DNA of 38,428 nucleotides from Saprospiraceae bacterium (GTDB taxonomy: Bacteria; Bacteroidota; Bacteroidia; Chitinophagales; Saprospiraceae): assembly GCA_026996805.1 (NCBI GenBank), contig JALWKB010000190.1, forward strand, positions 1 to 38,428, read 5' to 3'. The notes beneath the pieces were generated by a model. The model did no database searches, was not told where the DNA came from, and worked only from the letters and a program-made list of their open reading frames with translations. Every line of letters starts with the position of its first letter. The stretch's first letter is position 1. Positions 1 to 8,815 of this stretch are shown here, piece by piece. The translations under genes and the position numbers were made by a program.

Positions 1-40
1 TACGCTTTTGCTATTGCAAGATGGAGTGCGGCGTGAAGTA

Positions 41-1402
41 TTAATTGCAGCCCAGCTCTTCGCGGGACAAGCTATCCCCATTGGGGAAGCAAGCACCCGA
101 ATAGACCGTCATCGGTCGAAAGCGCATCATGTAGGGATCATATAGGGCATTTTCGATAAAATCTTGCAGATAATCGAGCTCTTCCTCGGAGAGGTGGAGG
201 GGAATGAAGAGCGGTGAAAGCCGCTCGGGCGGTACGTTGGGATTTTCAGAGACGGCCCGGTTTTTGTATTCCAGCACCTCGCGAATGGTCTTCTTGCTGG
301 CGCCGTGGAAGAAGTAGTGGCCGTATTTCAGGTTGTAGAGCTGCGGTACTTTGAATTTGTACATGTCTTCGTCGCGTTCGGTAAACCACCCCCTGCCGAG
401 ATTGCGATCCAGGTCGTTGGGCCCTGTAGCGACAGATAGTGGGTTTTCCCACATGTCTTTTACGCCGATGGCGTGAAACTCCATCGAGTTAAACACGGGG
501 CTCTTGTGGCAGAGATAACAGCGCGCCTTGCTGAAAAACAGCATTGCGCCTTTTTTCTGGCTGAGGGTCATGGCATCTTTTTCGCCCCTGAGCCAGCGCT
601 GGAATGGCGCATAATAGGGCATGATGGTGCGCAAGAACGCTGAGATGGCCAGGCTTGCCGTCTGTGGCGTGTAGCGCACGGATTCTGGAAATTCGGGGAA
701 AGCCTTGTCAAAGAGCTCTACGTAATTGCCCAGCACACTGATATTTTGCAAGTGCTCTTTGTTGATGACCATGCGGTGGAGGTGCAACCCCTCGATGTTT
801 TGCGCTTCCAGTCCCTGATATCCCAGTTTGTTGACGTGTTCGACGCCCTTTTTTGCCCAGAGATGTTCGGTACCCTCGTTGACACCACCGGCGCCAAAGC
901 GACCGTTCCACAAGGTGTTGGTGGTGTATGCTGCTCCGATGAGCGCCAGTGGTCGGGCACCTTGTACATCGGCCTCACTGGGTTTGTAATCGGGATCGAG
1001 ATGGCGCTGCTCACCGTAGCCGATGCCGCCATCGGCGATGCCCTGTGGCGTGCCCGGCCGAAAGCCAAGCTCGGGCAAGTGACAGGTAGCACAGGAATAC
1101 GTCTGCTTGCCCTTTTCTTTGAACGCATCCATGCCCAGAGCGGTCTCATAAAACAACATTTTCCCCAGCTTAACCTTGTAGGGATTTAAGGGATTTTTTG
1201 GGTCCTGGGGAATTTTGTCAAGATCCGTCTCCTTGGGCACTTGAAAGGCCTGCAGACTTCCGGCTACTTCTATAATTCGAGCTTCGAGATTTTGGTCAAT
1301 GACGGAGGATTCGTCAATGCGCTCTACAGAACAACTGCTCATCACCAGGCCTAACACAGCAATGGCGAAAAACAGTACAAATTTGTTGCTCTTGTCGTTC
1401 AT
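41..1402 (-). CDS. Diheme cytochrome c peroxidase family lipoprotein
   Basis: The 453-aa product starts with a lipoprotein signal peptide (hydrophobic residues 8-20, lipobox ending SSC with Cys24). Two c-type heme motifs are visible: CATCH at 104-108 and CYLCH at 295-299. Their wide spacing is that of the two-domain CcpA/MauG family. Such proteins reduce hydrogen peroxide in the periplasm with electrons from small cytochromes, or act as MauG-like oxidases. A C-terminal pair, Cys438 and Cys452, could form a disulfide. The start is ATG at 1402, preceded by TAAAATT (1410-1416) 7 nt upstream and a TAACTTTG promoter element at 1429-1436. A membrane-anchored peroxidase is the best reading; the physiological substrate cannot be told from sequence. 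Confidence 0.9.
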   Translation of the reverse strand: MNDKSNKFVLFFAIAVLGLVMSSCSVERIDESSVIDQNLEARIIEVAGSLQAFQVPKETDLDKIPQDPKNPLNPYKVKLGKMLFYETALGMDAFKEKGKQTYSCATCHLPELGFRPGTPQGIADGGIGYGEQRHLDPDYKPSEADVQGARPLALIGAAYTTNTLWNGRFGAGGVNEGTEHLWAKKGVEHVNKLGYQGLEAQNIEGLHLHRMVINKEHLQNISVLGNYVELFDKAFPEFPESVRYTPQTASLAISAFLRTIMPYYAPFQRWLRGEKDAMTLSQKKGAMLFFSKARCYLCHKSPVFNSMEFHAIGVKDMWENPLSVATGPNDLDRNLGRGWFTERDEDMYKFKVPQLYNLKYGHYFFHGASKKTIREVLEYKNRAVSENPNVPPERLSPLFIPLHLSEEELDYLQDFIENALYDPYMMRFRPMTVYSGACFPNGDSLSREELGCN

Positions 1403-1428
1403 GGGATGTAATTTTAACAGCGCAGTTG

Positions 1429-1436
1429 CAAAGTTA
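1429..1436 (-). promoter_or_regulatory. Bacteroidota -7 promoter element (TAACTTTG) for the peroxidase gene
   Basis: Read on the minus strand, TAACTTTG matches the Bacteroidota TAnnTTTG consensus exactly. It lies 26 nt upstream of the ATG at 1402. No convincing TTTG -33 box sits at the usual spacing. Confidence 0.55.
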
Positions 1437-1487
1437 CGAACTAATGCGGTCTTCGATGGGCCTGGCTATTATCAAATTGTTGACAGA

Positions 1488-1507
1488 AAAAACCAATGGA
1501 GGTTTTT
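1488..1507 (-). terminator. Probable intrinsic terminator downstream of the DUF983 gene
   Basis: A 7-bp stem (AAAAACC / GGTTTTT) with a 6-nt loop is followed on the minus strand by a further T. It sits about 70 bp past the DUF983 stop codon and before the peroxidase promoter. The stem is AT-rich and so weak. Its symmetry would let it work on either strand. Confidence 0.4.
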
Positions 1508-1577
1508 CACACTCGCATGTTAGCAAATTGATTAACAGCGATGAATGTATTATCAAAAAAATTAATATGATGGATTT

Positions 1578-1961
1578 TTACTTTTTGCAACAGCTTTCGT
1601 GGGCCTCGGGGCTGTACTTGAAGTTGATGGCCAACCACGCGGCACGTCCGAGGCGGAAGAAGAACAGATAGAGGGGAATGGCTCCGATGACGACGATTCC
1701 CAATGCCAGGTCGACATCGACATGCCCCAGGTAGATCAGGGCAAAGGCGGCGAGCACAAACAGCCAGCCTGTGATGATATAGGAGATAAACATGGCGCCG
1801 AAATAGAAACCCGGCTCGGGGTTGAAATCCAGCCCGCAGCAGGAACATCGGTCGTGCATTTGAAAGGCGGTCTTTAGGCTAAAGGGGCGGATGAAGAGAT
1901 CTCCGCAATGACAACGGGGGCATTTGTGCCGCAGCAGTACGTTCCACAAGATGGAAATCAT
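1578..1961 (-). CDS. DUF983 family membrane protein
   Basis: The 127-aa protein has an N-terminal zinc-ribbon-like part, with CPRC near residues 14-17 and CSCC followed by GLDFNPEPGFYFGAMFISY. Two transmembrane helices then span roughly residues 55-105. This arrangement is diagnostic of DUF983, a small Bacteroidota and alphaproteobacterial membrane family of unknown function. The last residues contain a CCKK tail. The start is ATG at 1961 with TAAAATC (1969-1975) 7 nt upstream. It lies 84 bp downstream of the glycyl-tRNA synthetase gene on the same strand and may be partly read through from it. No reaction can be assigned. Confidence 0.85.
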   Translation of the reverse strand: MISILWNVLLRHKCPRCHCGDLFIRPFSLKTAFQMHDRCSCCGLDFNPEPGFYFGAMFISYIITGWLFVLAAFALIYLGHVDVDLALGIVVIGAIPLYLFFFRLGRAAWLAINFKYSPEAHESCCKK

Positions 1962-2045
1962 GGCGTGCGATTTTATCAGGTAATTGTGTAACCCAAAAAC
2001 TGTTGTATTGTTGAAGGGAGCGAGGTGGGCGTGATGCGCATCACA

Positions 2046-3632
2046 TTATGGGGTGGCAGGGAGATTTTGAAGTGCATGGTGAAAGGCCTTGAGGAGGGTG
2101 AGCAGCTCGGTTTTTTTGAGGATGGTGGATCGCACTTGGTCGAGGGGGATGCGTTCTTGCTGCAGGGTATCGCGGTGGCGGATGGTGACGGTGTGGTCTT
2201 CGAGGGTTTGGAAATCAACAGTGATGCAGTAGGGGGTACCAATGGCATCCTGGCGGCGATAGCGACGGCCGATGGTGTCTTTTTCTTCGTAGTGGCATTG
2301 GGTATAGAGCTTGAGTTCGTCGAAGAGCGAATGCGCAATACGAGTGAGTCGCTCGTCGGTACGCACTAAGGGCAATACCGCGCATTTTATCGGTGCCAAT
2401 GGAGCCGGGAGCTTTAGCACGGTGCGCGGCGTGGGTTTACCTTCGGCATCGGGGACGGTTTCTTCGGTGTACGCGTGGCTCAGTACGGCGAGGAAGGTGC
2501 GATCCAGGCCAATGGAGGTTTCGATGACGTACGGAAGGACGTGTTCCTGGCGATCGGGGTCGTAATAGCGAAGTTTTTTGCCGCTGTAGTGTTCGTGTTG
2601 TTTGAGGTCGAAATCTGTGCGCGAGTGGATGCCTTCGATTTCTTTGAAGCCGAAGGGGAATCGGTATTCGATATCGACGGCGGCATTGGCGTAATGTGCG
2701 AGATTTTCGTGTGTATGAAATTGTAGATCTTCGGCGGGGAATCCCAATACCTGGTGCCAGCGCATGCGCTCTTCTTTCCAGTGTTCGAACCACTGCATTT
2801 CGGTGCCGGGATGGACAAAAAACTGCATTTCCATTTGTTCGAACTCGCGCATGCGAAAGATAAACTGGCGTGCGACGATTTCATTGCGAAAGGCCTTGCC
2901 CACTTGTGCGATGCCGAAGGGGAGTTTTTGACGGGTGGTCTTCAGCACGTTGGAGAAGTTGACGAAGATGCCTTGGGCGGTTTCGGGGCGCAGGTAGAGG
3001 GTGCCGCGCTCATCGGCGATATTGCTCAATTGGGTGGAAAACATGAGGTTGAATTGGCGGACTTCTGTCCAATTGCGCGAGCCGCTGACGGGATCGGCGA
3101 TGTCGAGTTCGAGGATGAGGGCATGCAGGTCTTTCCAATCTTGGTTTTGCAAGGCGGTGTGCAGGCGCTGTCGGATCTGCTCGATTTGGGCCTGGTACTT
3201 TTGGACTCTGGGGGATTCGCTGCGGAATTTGACTTCGTCGAAGGCCTCTTTAAAGCGCTTCCGCGCCTTTTGCACTTCGCGTTCGATTTTTTGTTGGAGC
3301 TTTTCGATGTGCATTTCGACGAGCTGGTCGGCTCGGTAGCGCTTCTTGGAATCCTTATTGTCGATGAGGGGGTCGTGAAAGGCGTCGACGTGGCCGGAGG
3401 CCTTCCATGTAGTGGGGTGCATGAAGATGGCGGCGTCGATGCCGACGATGTTTTCGTGCAGTTGGACCATCGATTTCCACCAAAAGTCGCGGATGTTTTG
3501 CTTGAGCAATACGCCCCACGGCCCGTAGTCGTAGGTGGCAGCCAGGCCGTCGTAGATTTCCGAAGAGGGAAAGATAAATCCGTATTCTTTACAGTGTGCA
3601 GTGATCTTTTTCAAGCTCGCCTCTTCGCCCAT
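2046..3632 (-). CDS. glyS: Glycyl-tRNA synthetase, homodimeric class II type
   Basis: This 528-aa enzyme charges tRNA-Gly. It is the single-chain alpha2 form, not the bacterial GlyQ/GlyS tetramer. Visible features are the N-terminal YGFIFPSSEIYDGLAATYDYGP block, class II motif 2 (AFRNEI followed by RMREFEQMEMQFF), motif 3 (ETSIGLDRTF) and a C-terminal anticodon-binding domain beginning near PLAPIKCAVLPL. A charged helical segment at about residues 95-175 is the insertion normal for Bacteroidota GlyRS. The start is ATG at 3632, with an A-rich stretch (GAAAAAACC) 8 nt upstream. A TACCTTTG promoter element lies at 3686-3693, so transcription is probably independent of the anti-sigma gene upstream. 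Confidence 0.96.
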   Translation of the reverse strand: MGEEASLKKITAHCKEYGFIFPSSEIYDGLAATYDYGPWGVLLKQNIRDFWWKSMVQLHENIVGIDAAIFMHPTTWKASGHVDAFHDPLIDNKDSKKRYRADQLVEMHIEKLQQKIEREVQKARKRFKEAFDEVKFRSESPRVQKYQAQIEQIRQRLHTALQNQDWKDLHALILELDIADPVSGSRNWTEVRQFNLMFSTQLSNIADERGTLYLRPETAQGIFVNFSNVLKTTRQKLPFGIAQVGKAFRNEIVARQFIFRMREFEQMEMQFFVHPGTEMQWFEHWKEERMRWHQVLGFPAEDLQFHTHENLAHYANAAVDIEYRFPFGFKEIEGIHSRTDFDLKQHEHYSGKKLRYYDPDRQEHVLPYVIETSIGLDRTFLAVLSHAYTEETVPDAEGKPTPRTVLKLPAPLAPIKCAVLPLVRTDERLTRIAHSLFDELKLYTQCHYEEKDTIGRRYRRQDAIGTPYCITVDFQTLEDHTVTIRHRDTLQQERIPLDQVRSTILKKTELLTLLKAFHHALQNLPATP

Positions 3633-3685
3633 CGCTTGCAGGTTTTTTCCAAGTGTGGAAACTCCTCTCGTCAGGATTTATCCTA

Positions 3686-3693
3686 CAAAGGTA
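3686..3693 (-). promoter_or_regulatory. -7 promoter element (TACCTTTG) for glyS
   Basis: A full match to TAnnTTTG on the minus strand, in the gap between the anti-sigma-like gene and glyS, 53 nt upstream of the ATG. No clear -33 box was found. Confidence 0.45.
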
Positions 3694-3721
3694 GAGTATT
3701 TCGCCTGAAGCGCCGCAGCGA

Positions 3722-4930
3722 TTAGATCTCCACTGAGCGATAAAAGCCGATCGGACCGTAGTCAAAAGAGAGGATCAATCGATTTTGGCGCTTTCCACGC
3801 AGGAAGTTTTGGCGACTTCGCTGCAGAGACTTCCACAATTCGACGTAGGGGCGCGATATTTCTACGACGATGGGGATTTTATCCTCTCCTTCGGAAGTGG
3901 AGAGTGTGGCGATGGGCAAGGGTATGACCTCTTTCTCGCGGCTTTCTCGTGTGTCATAAATGGGAGTTAAAGGTGCACTCGGAAGAAGGGAGATCGTCGG
4001 AACGGAGGGCATCGAGCTATGTGCAAGCCCACCAATAGAGTCTTGTGCAGGTGTGAAGTGCTGTGGTTTTTCAGAGGCGTCGGAGGTCCCTTTGTGGTGG
4101 TGGGTAATTTCGGTGTTGGTAACCCTTGGAGAGGTCGATTGTCTGCCAATGGTTGGAGGGTGATTGATGTCGGGACTCGGCGCAGGGTGGGGGCGCTGTC
4201 GTGGGTATTCTGGTTGGAGTTTGGGGGCGGGTGTGGTGTGGGATATTGCCGTGTGGATGTCGGTGTGGGGTGTCGTCTGGACAATAGAGGCAGAGGGATG
4301 GCTTGGGGATGGGTAGTTGTGGTATATCCACCACCAGCCGGCACCAAGGAGTGCGGCAATGGCTGCTGCCGCGGATATTGGGTACCACAGCATTTTATTG
4401 TGCGGATGGCGCTTCAAGCGGTTTTTGTACGGATAGGTGATTTGCTCGTTGGGGCGCAGCTGGAGGGAGCGATATTGGTCTACGGCGTGTTCGATGGCGT
4501 CTTTAGACCATTTGGAATAGAGCAGTTTTTTTTCGCTCTCTGTGATGGTGCCGTCGATGAGGGCCATGATGAGCTCGTCGAAATCTTCGATGGAGCGGTA
4601 TAGGGCAGTTTTTCTCGGGAAACACTTTTGTGTGGGCGGGCTCAGACGTGCATGCTGGAGTTGGCGGTAGAGTTGTTGAAGGGATGTGGAGCGTTTTATA
4701 CGGCGGAGTATTTTTTCCCTATCGGCGGGCTCGAGGTCGCCTTCGATGAGGGCGATTAGGAGCTCTTCGTCGGAGTAATCATCAATGGGGCGATAGAGCT
4801 TCGACTTCAGCGGAAAGCTGGGTGCGGTGGATGGTTGGTCATCTGATGTACGGTGTGGGATGGAGGGGGCAGGGTGTCGATCTCCTCTGGCTTGGAGCTT
4901 ACGGATCCATATGTGTATTCGCTTGATCAT
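3722..4930 (-). CDS. Putative transmembrane anti-sigma factor with duplicated cytoplasmic module
   Basis: The 402-aa protein follows the ECF sigma gene at 4970-5455 by 39 bp on the same strand. Its N-terminal part holds two copies of one module: DEELLIALIEGDLEPADREK at about 54-73 and DELIMALIDGTITESEKK at about 118-135. This resembles the helix typical of anti-sigma domains (LIxALIDGxLxxxE) but lacks the zinc-binding Cys/His pattern. A linker of the form FPxKxxLYR recurs at 39-47, 104-112 and, degenerate, 167-175. One transmembrane helix lies near 182-203. A roughly 195-residue periplasmic tail, rich in Pro, Ser, Thr and His, ends in a more ordered C-terminus. Position and topology support an anti-sigma role; there is no FecR domain. 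The duplication is unusual. The family name is inferred, not recognised. Confidence 0.6.
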   Translation of the reverse strand: MIKRIHIWIRKLQARGDRHPAPSIPHRTSDDQPSTAPSFPLKSKLYRPIDDYSDEELLIALIEGDLEPADREKILRRIKRSTSLQQLYRQLQHARLSPPTQKCFPRKTALYRSIEDFDELIMALIDGTITESEKKLLYSKWSKDAIEHAVDQYRSLQLRPNEQITYPYKNRLKRHPHNKMLWYPISAAAAIAALLGAGWWWIYHNYPSPSHPSASIVQTTPHTDIHTAISHTTPAPKLQPEYPRQRPHPAPSPDINHPPTIGRQSTSPRVTNTEITHHHKGTSDASEKPQHFTPAQDSIGGLAHSSMPSVPTISLLPSAPLTPIYDTRESREKEVIPLPIATLSTSEGEDKIPIVVEISRPYVELWKSLQRSRQNFLRGKRQNRLILSFDYGPIGFYRSVEI

Positions 4931-4969
4931 GAGTGGTTGTTGAGTTTTTTTAGGATGGTATGAAATGGT

Positions 4970-5455
4970 TCATGCTACGTAACCCATACGCGTCAGGATG
5001 TTTTTGAGTTTTTTGCGAGCGCGGTAGATGTAGACTTTGACTTGGGAGGCATTGAGTTTGGTGATTTGTTCGATTTCCTTATAGGAGTAACCTTCGTAAT
5101 CGCGCAGGAGTAGGACGGTGCGCTGGTCTGGAGGGAGGAATTTCAGTGCGCGGTGGAGCACTTCTTGGAGATCTGTGTCGCGTGGGAGGGTAGTTTTGAG
5201 GGGTTCGTGGATGGGTTCGAGGGGTTCTTCACGTTTGGTTTTGCGCCAGCGGTCGATGATGAGGTTGTGAGCGATTTTAAACAGGTAGGTTTTGCTGGTT
5301 TCGAAGCGCACGTGTTGGCGTTTTTCCCACATTTTGGCGAAGGCATCTTGGACGATGTCTTGAGCGGCAGCCTCGTGGTGGATGGCGCTGAGGACGAATC
5401 GGTAGAGGGCATCGGCGTACATATCGACACAGGCATTGTATTCGACTGCCGTCAT
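4970..5455 (-). CDS. ECF sigma-70 family RNA polymerase sigma factor
   Basis: The 161-aa protein has region 2 (YADALYRFVLSAI, AQDIVQDAFAKMWEKR, the TYLFKIAHNLIIDRWRK helix) and region 4 (LPPDQRTVLLLRDYEGYSYKEIEQITKLN, then the helix QVKVYIYRARKKLK). It directs RNA polymerase to a specific regulon. The start was set at ATG 5455 because residues upstream are low-complexity and because TAAAACC (5463-5469) lies 7 nt before it. A TAACTTTT element at 5494-5501 may be its promoter. The downstream membrane protein at 3722-4930 is the likely cognate anti-sigma factor. The signal sensed is unknown. Confidence 0.9.
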   Translation of the reverse strand: MTAVEYNACVDMYADALYRFVLSAIHHEAAAQDIVQDAFAKMWEKRQHVRFETSKTYLFKIAHNLIIDRWRKTKREEPLEPIHEPLKTTLPRDTDLQEVLHRALKFLPPDQRTVLLLRDYEGYSYKEIEQITKLNASQVKVYIYRARKKLKNILTRMGYVA

Positions 5456-5493
5456 CCTTTGCGGTTTTAGAGTGTATACGAAGGAGGATGGAA

Positions 5494-5501
5494 AAAAGTT
5501 A
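5494..5501 (-). promoter_or_regulatory. Candidate -7 element (TAACTTTT) for the sigma/anti-sigma pair
   Basis: Seven of the eight positions fit TAnnTTTG on the minus strand, 38 nt upstream of the sigma factor ATG. No -33 match was seen, so this is tentative. Confidence 0.3.
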
Positions 5502-5546
5502 CACGGGGTGGGCGGGAATTTGGTTTGGGGGGGTGCATGGAAATTC

Positions 5547-5993
5547 TTACCCTCCCTTCCAATAGAGCTTTTCGATGCGGAGGAGGGGGCCGGGGCAGTG
5601 GTGTTGGTGGCAGGCTTGGCAGAGGCTGATGAGGCCATTGTAGGAAGCTGTGTCGGGGTGTTGTCGGAAGTGGTCGTATTGGCGGAGGAAGGCGTGGGCG
5701 TAGAGGTAGTAGGTGGAGTCTTTCATGTGGGGGTGGGTGGCTTCTGCGGTGAGTATTTTGGAGAAGTGTCGGTTGGGGAGTGGTTCTTGGAGGGTGTGGA
5801 GATGTGGGCGTATGCTGTCGAGGTAGTGGGTCATATAGCGCATATGTGCGGCCAGAGGGCTCATCGGTTGGGGGCGGTATTCGACGAATGTCGGTTCGGG
5901 GGTGGCTTTTTTATGCAAGGTGGGAAGGTATTTGCAGGCGGAGAGGAGGGTGGCGGAAAGAGCTATGGGCAATAATTGGATGAATGTTTTCAT
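5547..5993 (-). CDS. Small c-type cytochrome lipoprotein coupled to sdhB
   Basis: The 148-aa protein begins with a lipoprotein signal (lipobox LSAC, Cys20). It carries one heme motif, CQACH at 125-129, close to the C-terminus and followed by [15 protein letters not shown]-terminal CxxCH after helical sequence recalls the class II (cytochrome c'/c556) four-helix layout; Met44, Met51 or Met54 could be the second heme ligand. An extra Cys133 follows the heme site. Its ATG overlaps the sdhB stop in an ATGA, so it is probably translated with succinate dehydrogenase. The mature protein would be anchored outside the inner membrane, a place to exchange electrons with respiratory complexes. The sequence shows the heme site and the coupling; the SDH link is inference. 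Confidence 0.75.
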   Translation of the reverse strand: MKTFIQLLPIALSATLLSACKYLPTLHKKATPEPTFVEYRPQPMSPLAAHMRYMTHYLDSIRPHLHTLQEPLPNRHFSKILTAEATHPHMKDSTYYLYAHAFLRQYDHFRQHPDTASYNGLISLCQACHQHHCPGPLLRIEKLYWKGG

Positions 5994-6742
5994 GCTTCTT
6001 CGGTTTCGATGAGGGAGGCTTTGGCAAACCATCGGTTCATTCTGGCGATGTGTTCGAGGGAGATTTCTTTGGGGCATTCGGCTTCGCAGGCGCCGATGTT
6101 GGTGCAGTTGCCGAAGCCTTCGAGGTACATGCGTTCGACCATTTTACGGGCACGGATATAGCGTTCGGGTTGGCCGTGGGGTAGTAGGCCGAGGTGGCTG
6201 ATTTTTGCGGCTACGAAGAGCATGGCGGCTCCGTTGGGGCAGGCAGCGACGCAGGCGCCGCATCCTATGCAGGCTGCTGCATCGAAGGCCTTGTCGGCGA
6301 TGGGTTTGGGTACGGGGATGGAATTGGCCTCGGGGGCGGAGCCGGTGTTGACGCTGATGTAGCCGCCGGCTTGCATGATGCGTTCGAAGGCGGAGCGGTC
6401 GACCATGAGGTCTTTGATGACGGGAAAGGCAGCGGCGCGGAAGGGTTCGACCCAGATGGTATCGCCGTCCTTGAAATGGCGCATGTGGAGCTGGCAGGTG
6501 GTTGTGCCGGGAAGGGGGCCGTGGGGTTTGCCGTTGATGACCATGCTACAGGCGCCGCAGATGCCTTCGCGGCAATCGTAGTCGAAGGCGATGGGGTCTT
6601 TTTTTTGTCGTATGAGGCGTTCGTTGAGGACGTCGAGCATTTCGAGGAAGGACATGTCCTCGTGGGCATCGACTTCGTAGGTTTCGAAGTGTCCTTTATC
6701 CTGTGCGTTTTTTTGTCGCCAGATTTTGAGTGTCAGTTTCAT
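5990..6742 (-). CDS. sdhB: Succinate dehydrogenase / fumarate reductase iron-sulfur subunit
   Basis: The 250-aa subunit carries electrons from the flavoprotein to the membrane anchor. The N-terminal 2Fe-2S ligands are Cys57, Cys62, Cys65 (CREGICGAC) and Cys83. The C-terminal ferredoxin half has [12 protein letters not shown] at 157-168 and [13 protein letters not shown] at 212-224. This layout is the Bacteroidota and epsilonproteobacterial non-classical type. The gene follows sdhA by 29 bp. Its ATG at 6742 has TAAAATC (6751-6757) 8 nt upstream and no Shine-Dalgarno. The stop overlaps the start of the cytochrome gene. Confidence 0.96.
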   Translation of the reverse strand: MKLTLKIWRQKNAQDKGHFETYEVDAHEDMSFLEMLDVLNERLIRQKKDPIAFDYDCREGICGACSMVINGKPHGPLPGTTTCQLHMRHFKDGDTIWVEPFRAAAFPVIKDLMVDRSAFERIMQAGGYISVNTGSAPEANSIPVPKPIADKAFDAAACIGCGACVAACPNGAAMLFVAAKISHLGLLPHGQPERYIRARKMVERMYLEGFGNCTNIGACEAECPKEISLEHIARMNRWFAKASLIETEEA

Positions 6743-6771
6743 GGTGCAGCGATTTTATCTGTTACTAATAG

Positions 6772-8796
6772 CTATTTATAGCTTCGCGTGGATGGTTTGA
6801 CGTTTTCGAACACGAGGGGTTCTTTGTGGAGGATGGGGGGTTTGGATGTGTCGGTCCACTCCCAGGCGGCGACGTAGGCGTATTGGTCGTCGTTGCGGAG
6901 GGGTTCGCCGTCGGGGGTTTGGTATTCTTCGCGGAAGTGTCCTCCGCAGCTTTCGTTGCGGTGGTAGGCGTCGATAGCGATGAGTTCGCCGAGTTCGAGG
7001 AAGTCGGCTACGCGGTTGGCTTTGTCCAGTTCGGGGTTGAGTTCGTCGATTTTGCCGGGGATGAAGACGTTTTTCCAGAATTCTTCGCGGAGTGTGCGGA
7101 TGTTTTCGGCGGCTTGGAGGAGGCTTTCGGCGGTGCGGCTGATGCCGGCGTAGTTCCACATGATTTTGCCGAGTTGGCGGTGGAAGTATTCGACGGGTTG
7201 GTCGCCCTGTATGGAGAGGAGTTTTTCGAAGCGTTGGCGGGCGCGCTCTTCGGCTTCGTCGAAAGCAGGATGGTTGGTATCGGTCTTTGGGAGGCGAATT
7301 TTATCGGCGAGGTAGTGGGAGATGGTGTAGGGGATGATGAAGAATCCGTCGGCGAGGCCCTGCATGAGGGCGGAGGCGCCGAGTCGGTTGGCTCCGTGGT
7401 CGGAGAAGTTGCATTCACCAAGGGCAAACAGGCCCGGGATGTTGGTTTGCAGTTCGTAATCGACCCAGAGGCCACCCATGGTGTAGTGGACGGCGGGGTA
7501 GATGGTCATGGGTTGTTCGTAAGGGTTGACGCCTGTGATTTTTTCATACATCTGGAAGAGGTTGCCGTATTTGGCTTTGATGACTTCTTTGCCCAGCTGG
7601 CGGATGGTGTGTGGATCGGGGTTGGTGATGCCGCGCAGGGATGCTTCGGATTTGCCGTAGCGGATGATGGCGTCTTCGAAGTCGAGAAAGACGGCTCGGC
7701 TCGTAGCGTTGACGCCGCGTCCTTCGTCGCACACTTTTTTTATGGCGCGGGCGGCCACGTCGCGCGGCACGAGGTTGCCGAAGGCTGGGTACATGCGTTC
7801 GAGGAAGTAATCTCTATCTTCGGGTGGAATGTCGCGCGGATTTTTTTGTTTGTTGCGTATGGCGAGGACGTCGTCCATTTTTTTTGGTACCCATACGCGG
7901 CCGTCGTTGCGGAGGGATTCGGACATGAGGGTGAGCTTCGACTGGTATTCGCCGCTTTCGGGGATACAGGTGGGGTGGATTTGGACGAAGCAGGGGTTGG
8001 CCATCAGGGCTCCGCGGCGCACTGCTTTCCATGCTGCGGAGACGTTGGAGCCCATGGCGTTGGTGGATAGGTAATAGATGTTGCCGTAGCCGCCGGTGGC
8101 GAGGACGACGGCGTGGGCGCCGTGGCGTTCGAGTTGGCCGGTGAGGAGGTTGCGTACGATGATGCCGCGAGCCTGGCCGTCGATGATGACGATGTCGACG
8201 AGCTCGTGGCGGTTGTACATCGTCACTGTGCCGCGGGCGATCTGTCGGTTGAGGGATTGGTAGACGCCGAGGAGGAGTTGTTGACCGGTTTGGCCCTTAG
8301 CGTAGAAGGTGCGCTGTACTTGTACGCCGCCGAAGGAGCGATTGGCTAGGTAGCCGCCGTATTCGCGAGCGAAGGGTACGCCTATGGCCACGCAGTGGTC
8401 GATGATTTGGAGGCTGATTTCGGCGAGACGGTAGACATTGGCTTCGCGGGAGCGGTAGTCGCCGCCTTTGATGGTGTCGTAAAACAATCGGAAGATGGTA
8501 TCGCCGTCGTTCTGGTAGTTTTTTGCGGCGTTGATACCGCCCTGGGCTGCGATGCTATGGGCGCGCCGTGGGCTATCGTGAAAGGTAAAGCATTTGACCT
8601 GGTAGCCCAGCTCACCGAGGGCTGCCGCTGCGCTGCCTCCTGCCAAGCCCGTGCCCACTACGATGATTTCGAGCTTGCGCTTGTTATTGGGAGCGACGAG
8701 TTTTTGATGGTCTTTAAAATACTGCCATTTTTGATGAAGCGGGCCCGGTGGCACTTTGCCGTCGAGTGTCCTGCCTTCGATCCATTCGATTTTCAT
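6772..8796 (-). CDS. sdhA: Succinate dehydrogenase / fumarate reductase flavoprotein subunit
   Basis: The 674-aa subunit oxidises succinate to fumarate. It has the FAD dinucleotide fold ([19 protein letters not shown] at about 46-64) and the covalent flavin site at His80 in [14 protein letters not shown]. The substrate and active-site region is [20 protein letters not shown] with RNDGR just after. The second FAD motif is [20 protein letters not shown]. The start is ATG at 8796, which gives the short N-terminal arm usual in this family; a longer reading frame upstream overlaps sdhC and is unlikely. It lies 19 bp after sdhC in the operon. Confidence 0.96.
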   Translation of the reverse strand: MKIEWIEGRTLDGKVPPGPLHQKWQYFKDHQKLVAPNNKRKLEIIVVGTGLAGGSAAAALGELGYQVKCFTFHDSPRRAHSIAAQGGINAAKNYQNDGDTIFRLFYDTIKGGDYRSREANVYRLAEISLQIIDHCVAIGVPFAREYGGYLANRSFGGVQVQRTFYAKGQTGQQLLLGVYQSLNRQIARGTVTMYNRHELVDIVIIDGQARGIIVRNLLTGQLERHGAHAVVLATGGYGNIYYLSTNAMGSNVSAAWKAVRRGALMANPCFVQIHPTCIPESGEYQSKLTLMSESLRNDGRVWVPKKMDDVLAIRNKQKNPRDIPPEDRDYFLERMYPAFGNLVPRDVAARAIKKVCDEGRGVNATSRAVFLDFEDAIIRYGKSEASLRGITNPDPHTIRQLGKEVIKAKYGNLFQMYEKITGVNPYEQPMTIYPAVHYTMGGLWVDYELQTNIPGLFALGECNFSDHGANRLGASALMQGLADGFFIIPYTISHYLADKIRLPKTDTNHPAFDEAEERARQRFEKLLSIQGDQPVEYFHRQLGKIMWNYAGISRTAESLLQAAENIRTLREEFWKNVFIPGKIDELNPELDKANRVADFLELGELIAIDAYHRNESCGGHFREEYQTPDGEPLRNDDQYAYVAAWEWTDTSKPPILHKEPLVFENVKPSTRSYK

Positions 8797-8815
8797 ACGG
8801 CGATGGTGATTTAAC

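Noticed and set aside
2031-2044. 14-bp perfect palindrome GTGATGCGCATCAC just after the glyS stop
   Set aside because: A palindrome of this length is expected about twice by chance in a window this size, there is no T-run, and it does not recur elsewhere.
6826-8070. Long plus-strand open frame opposite sdhA
   Set aside because: Antisense shadow of sdhA; the translation is compositionally biased and matches no family.
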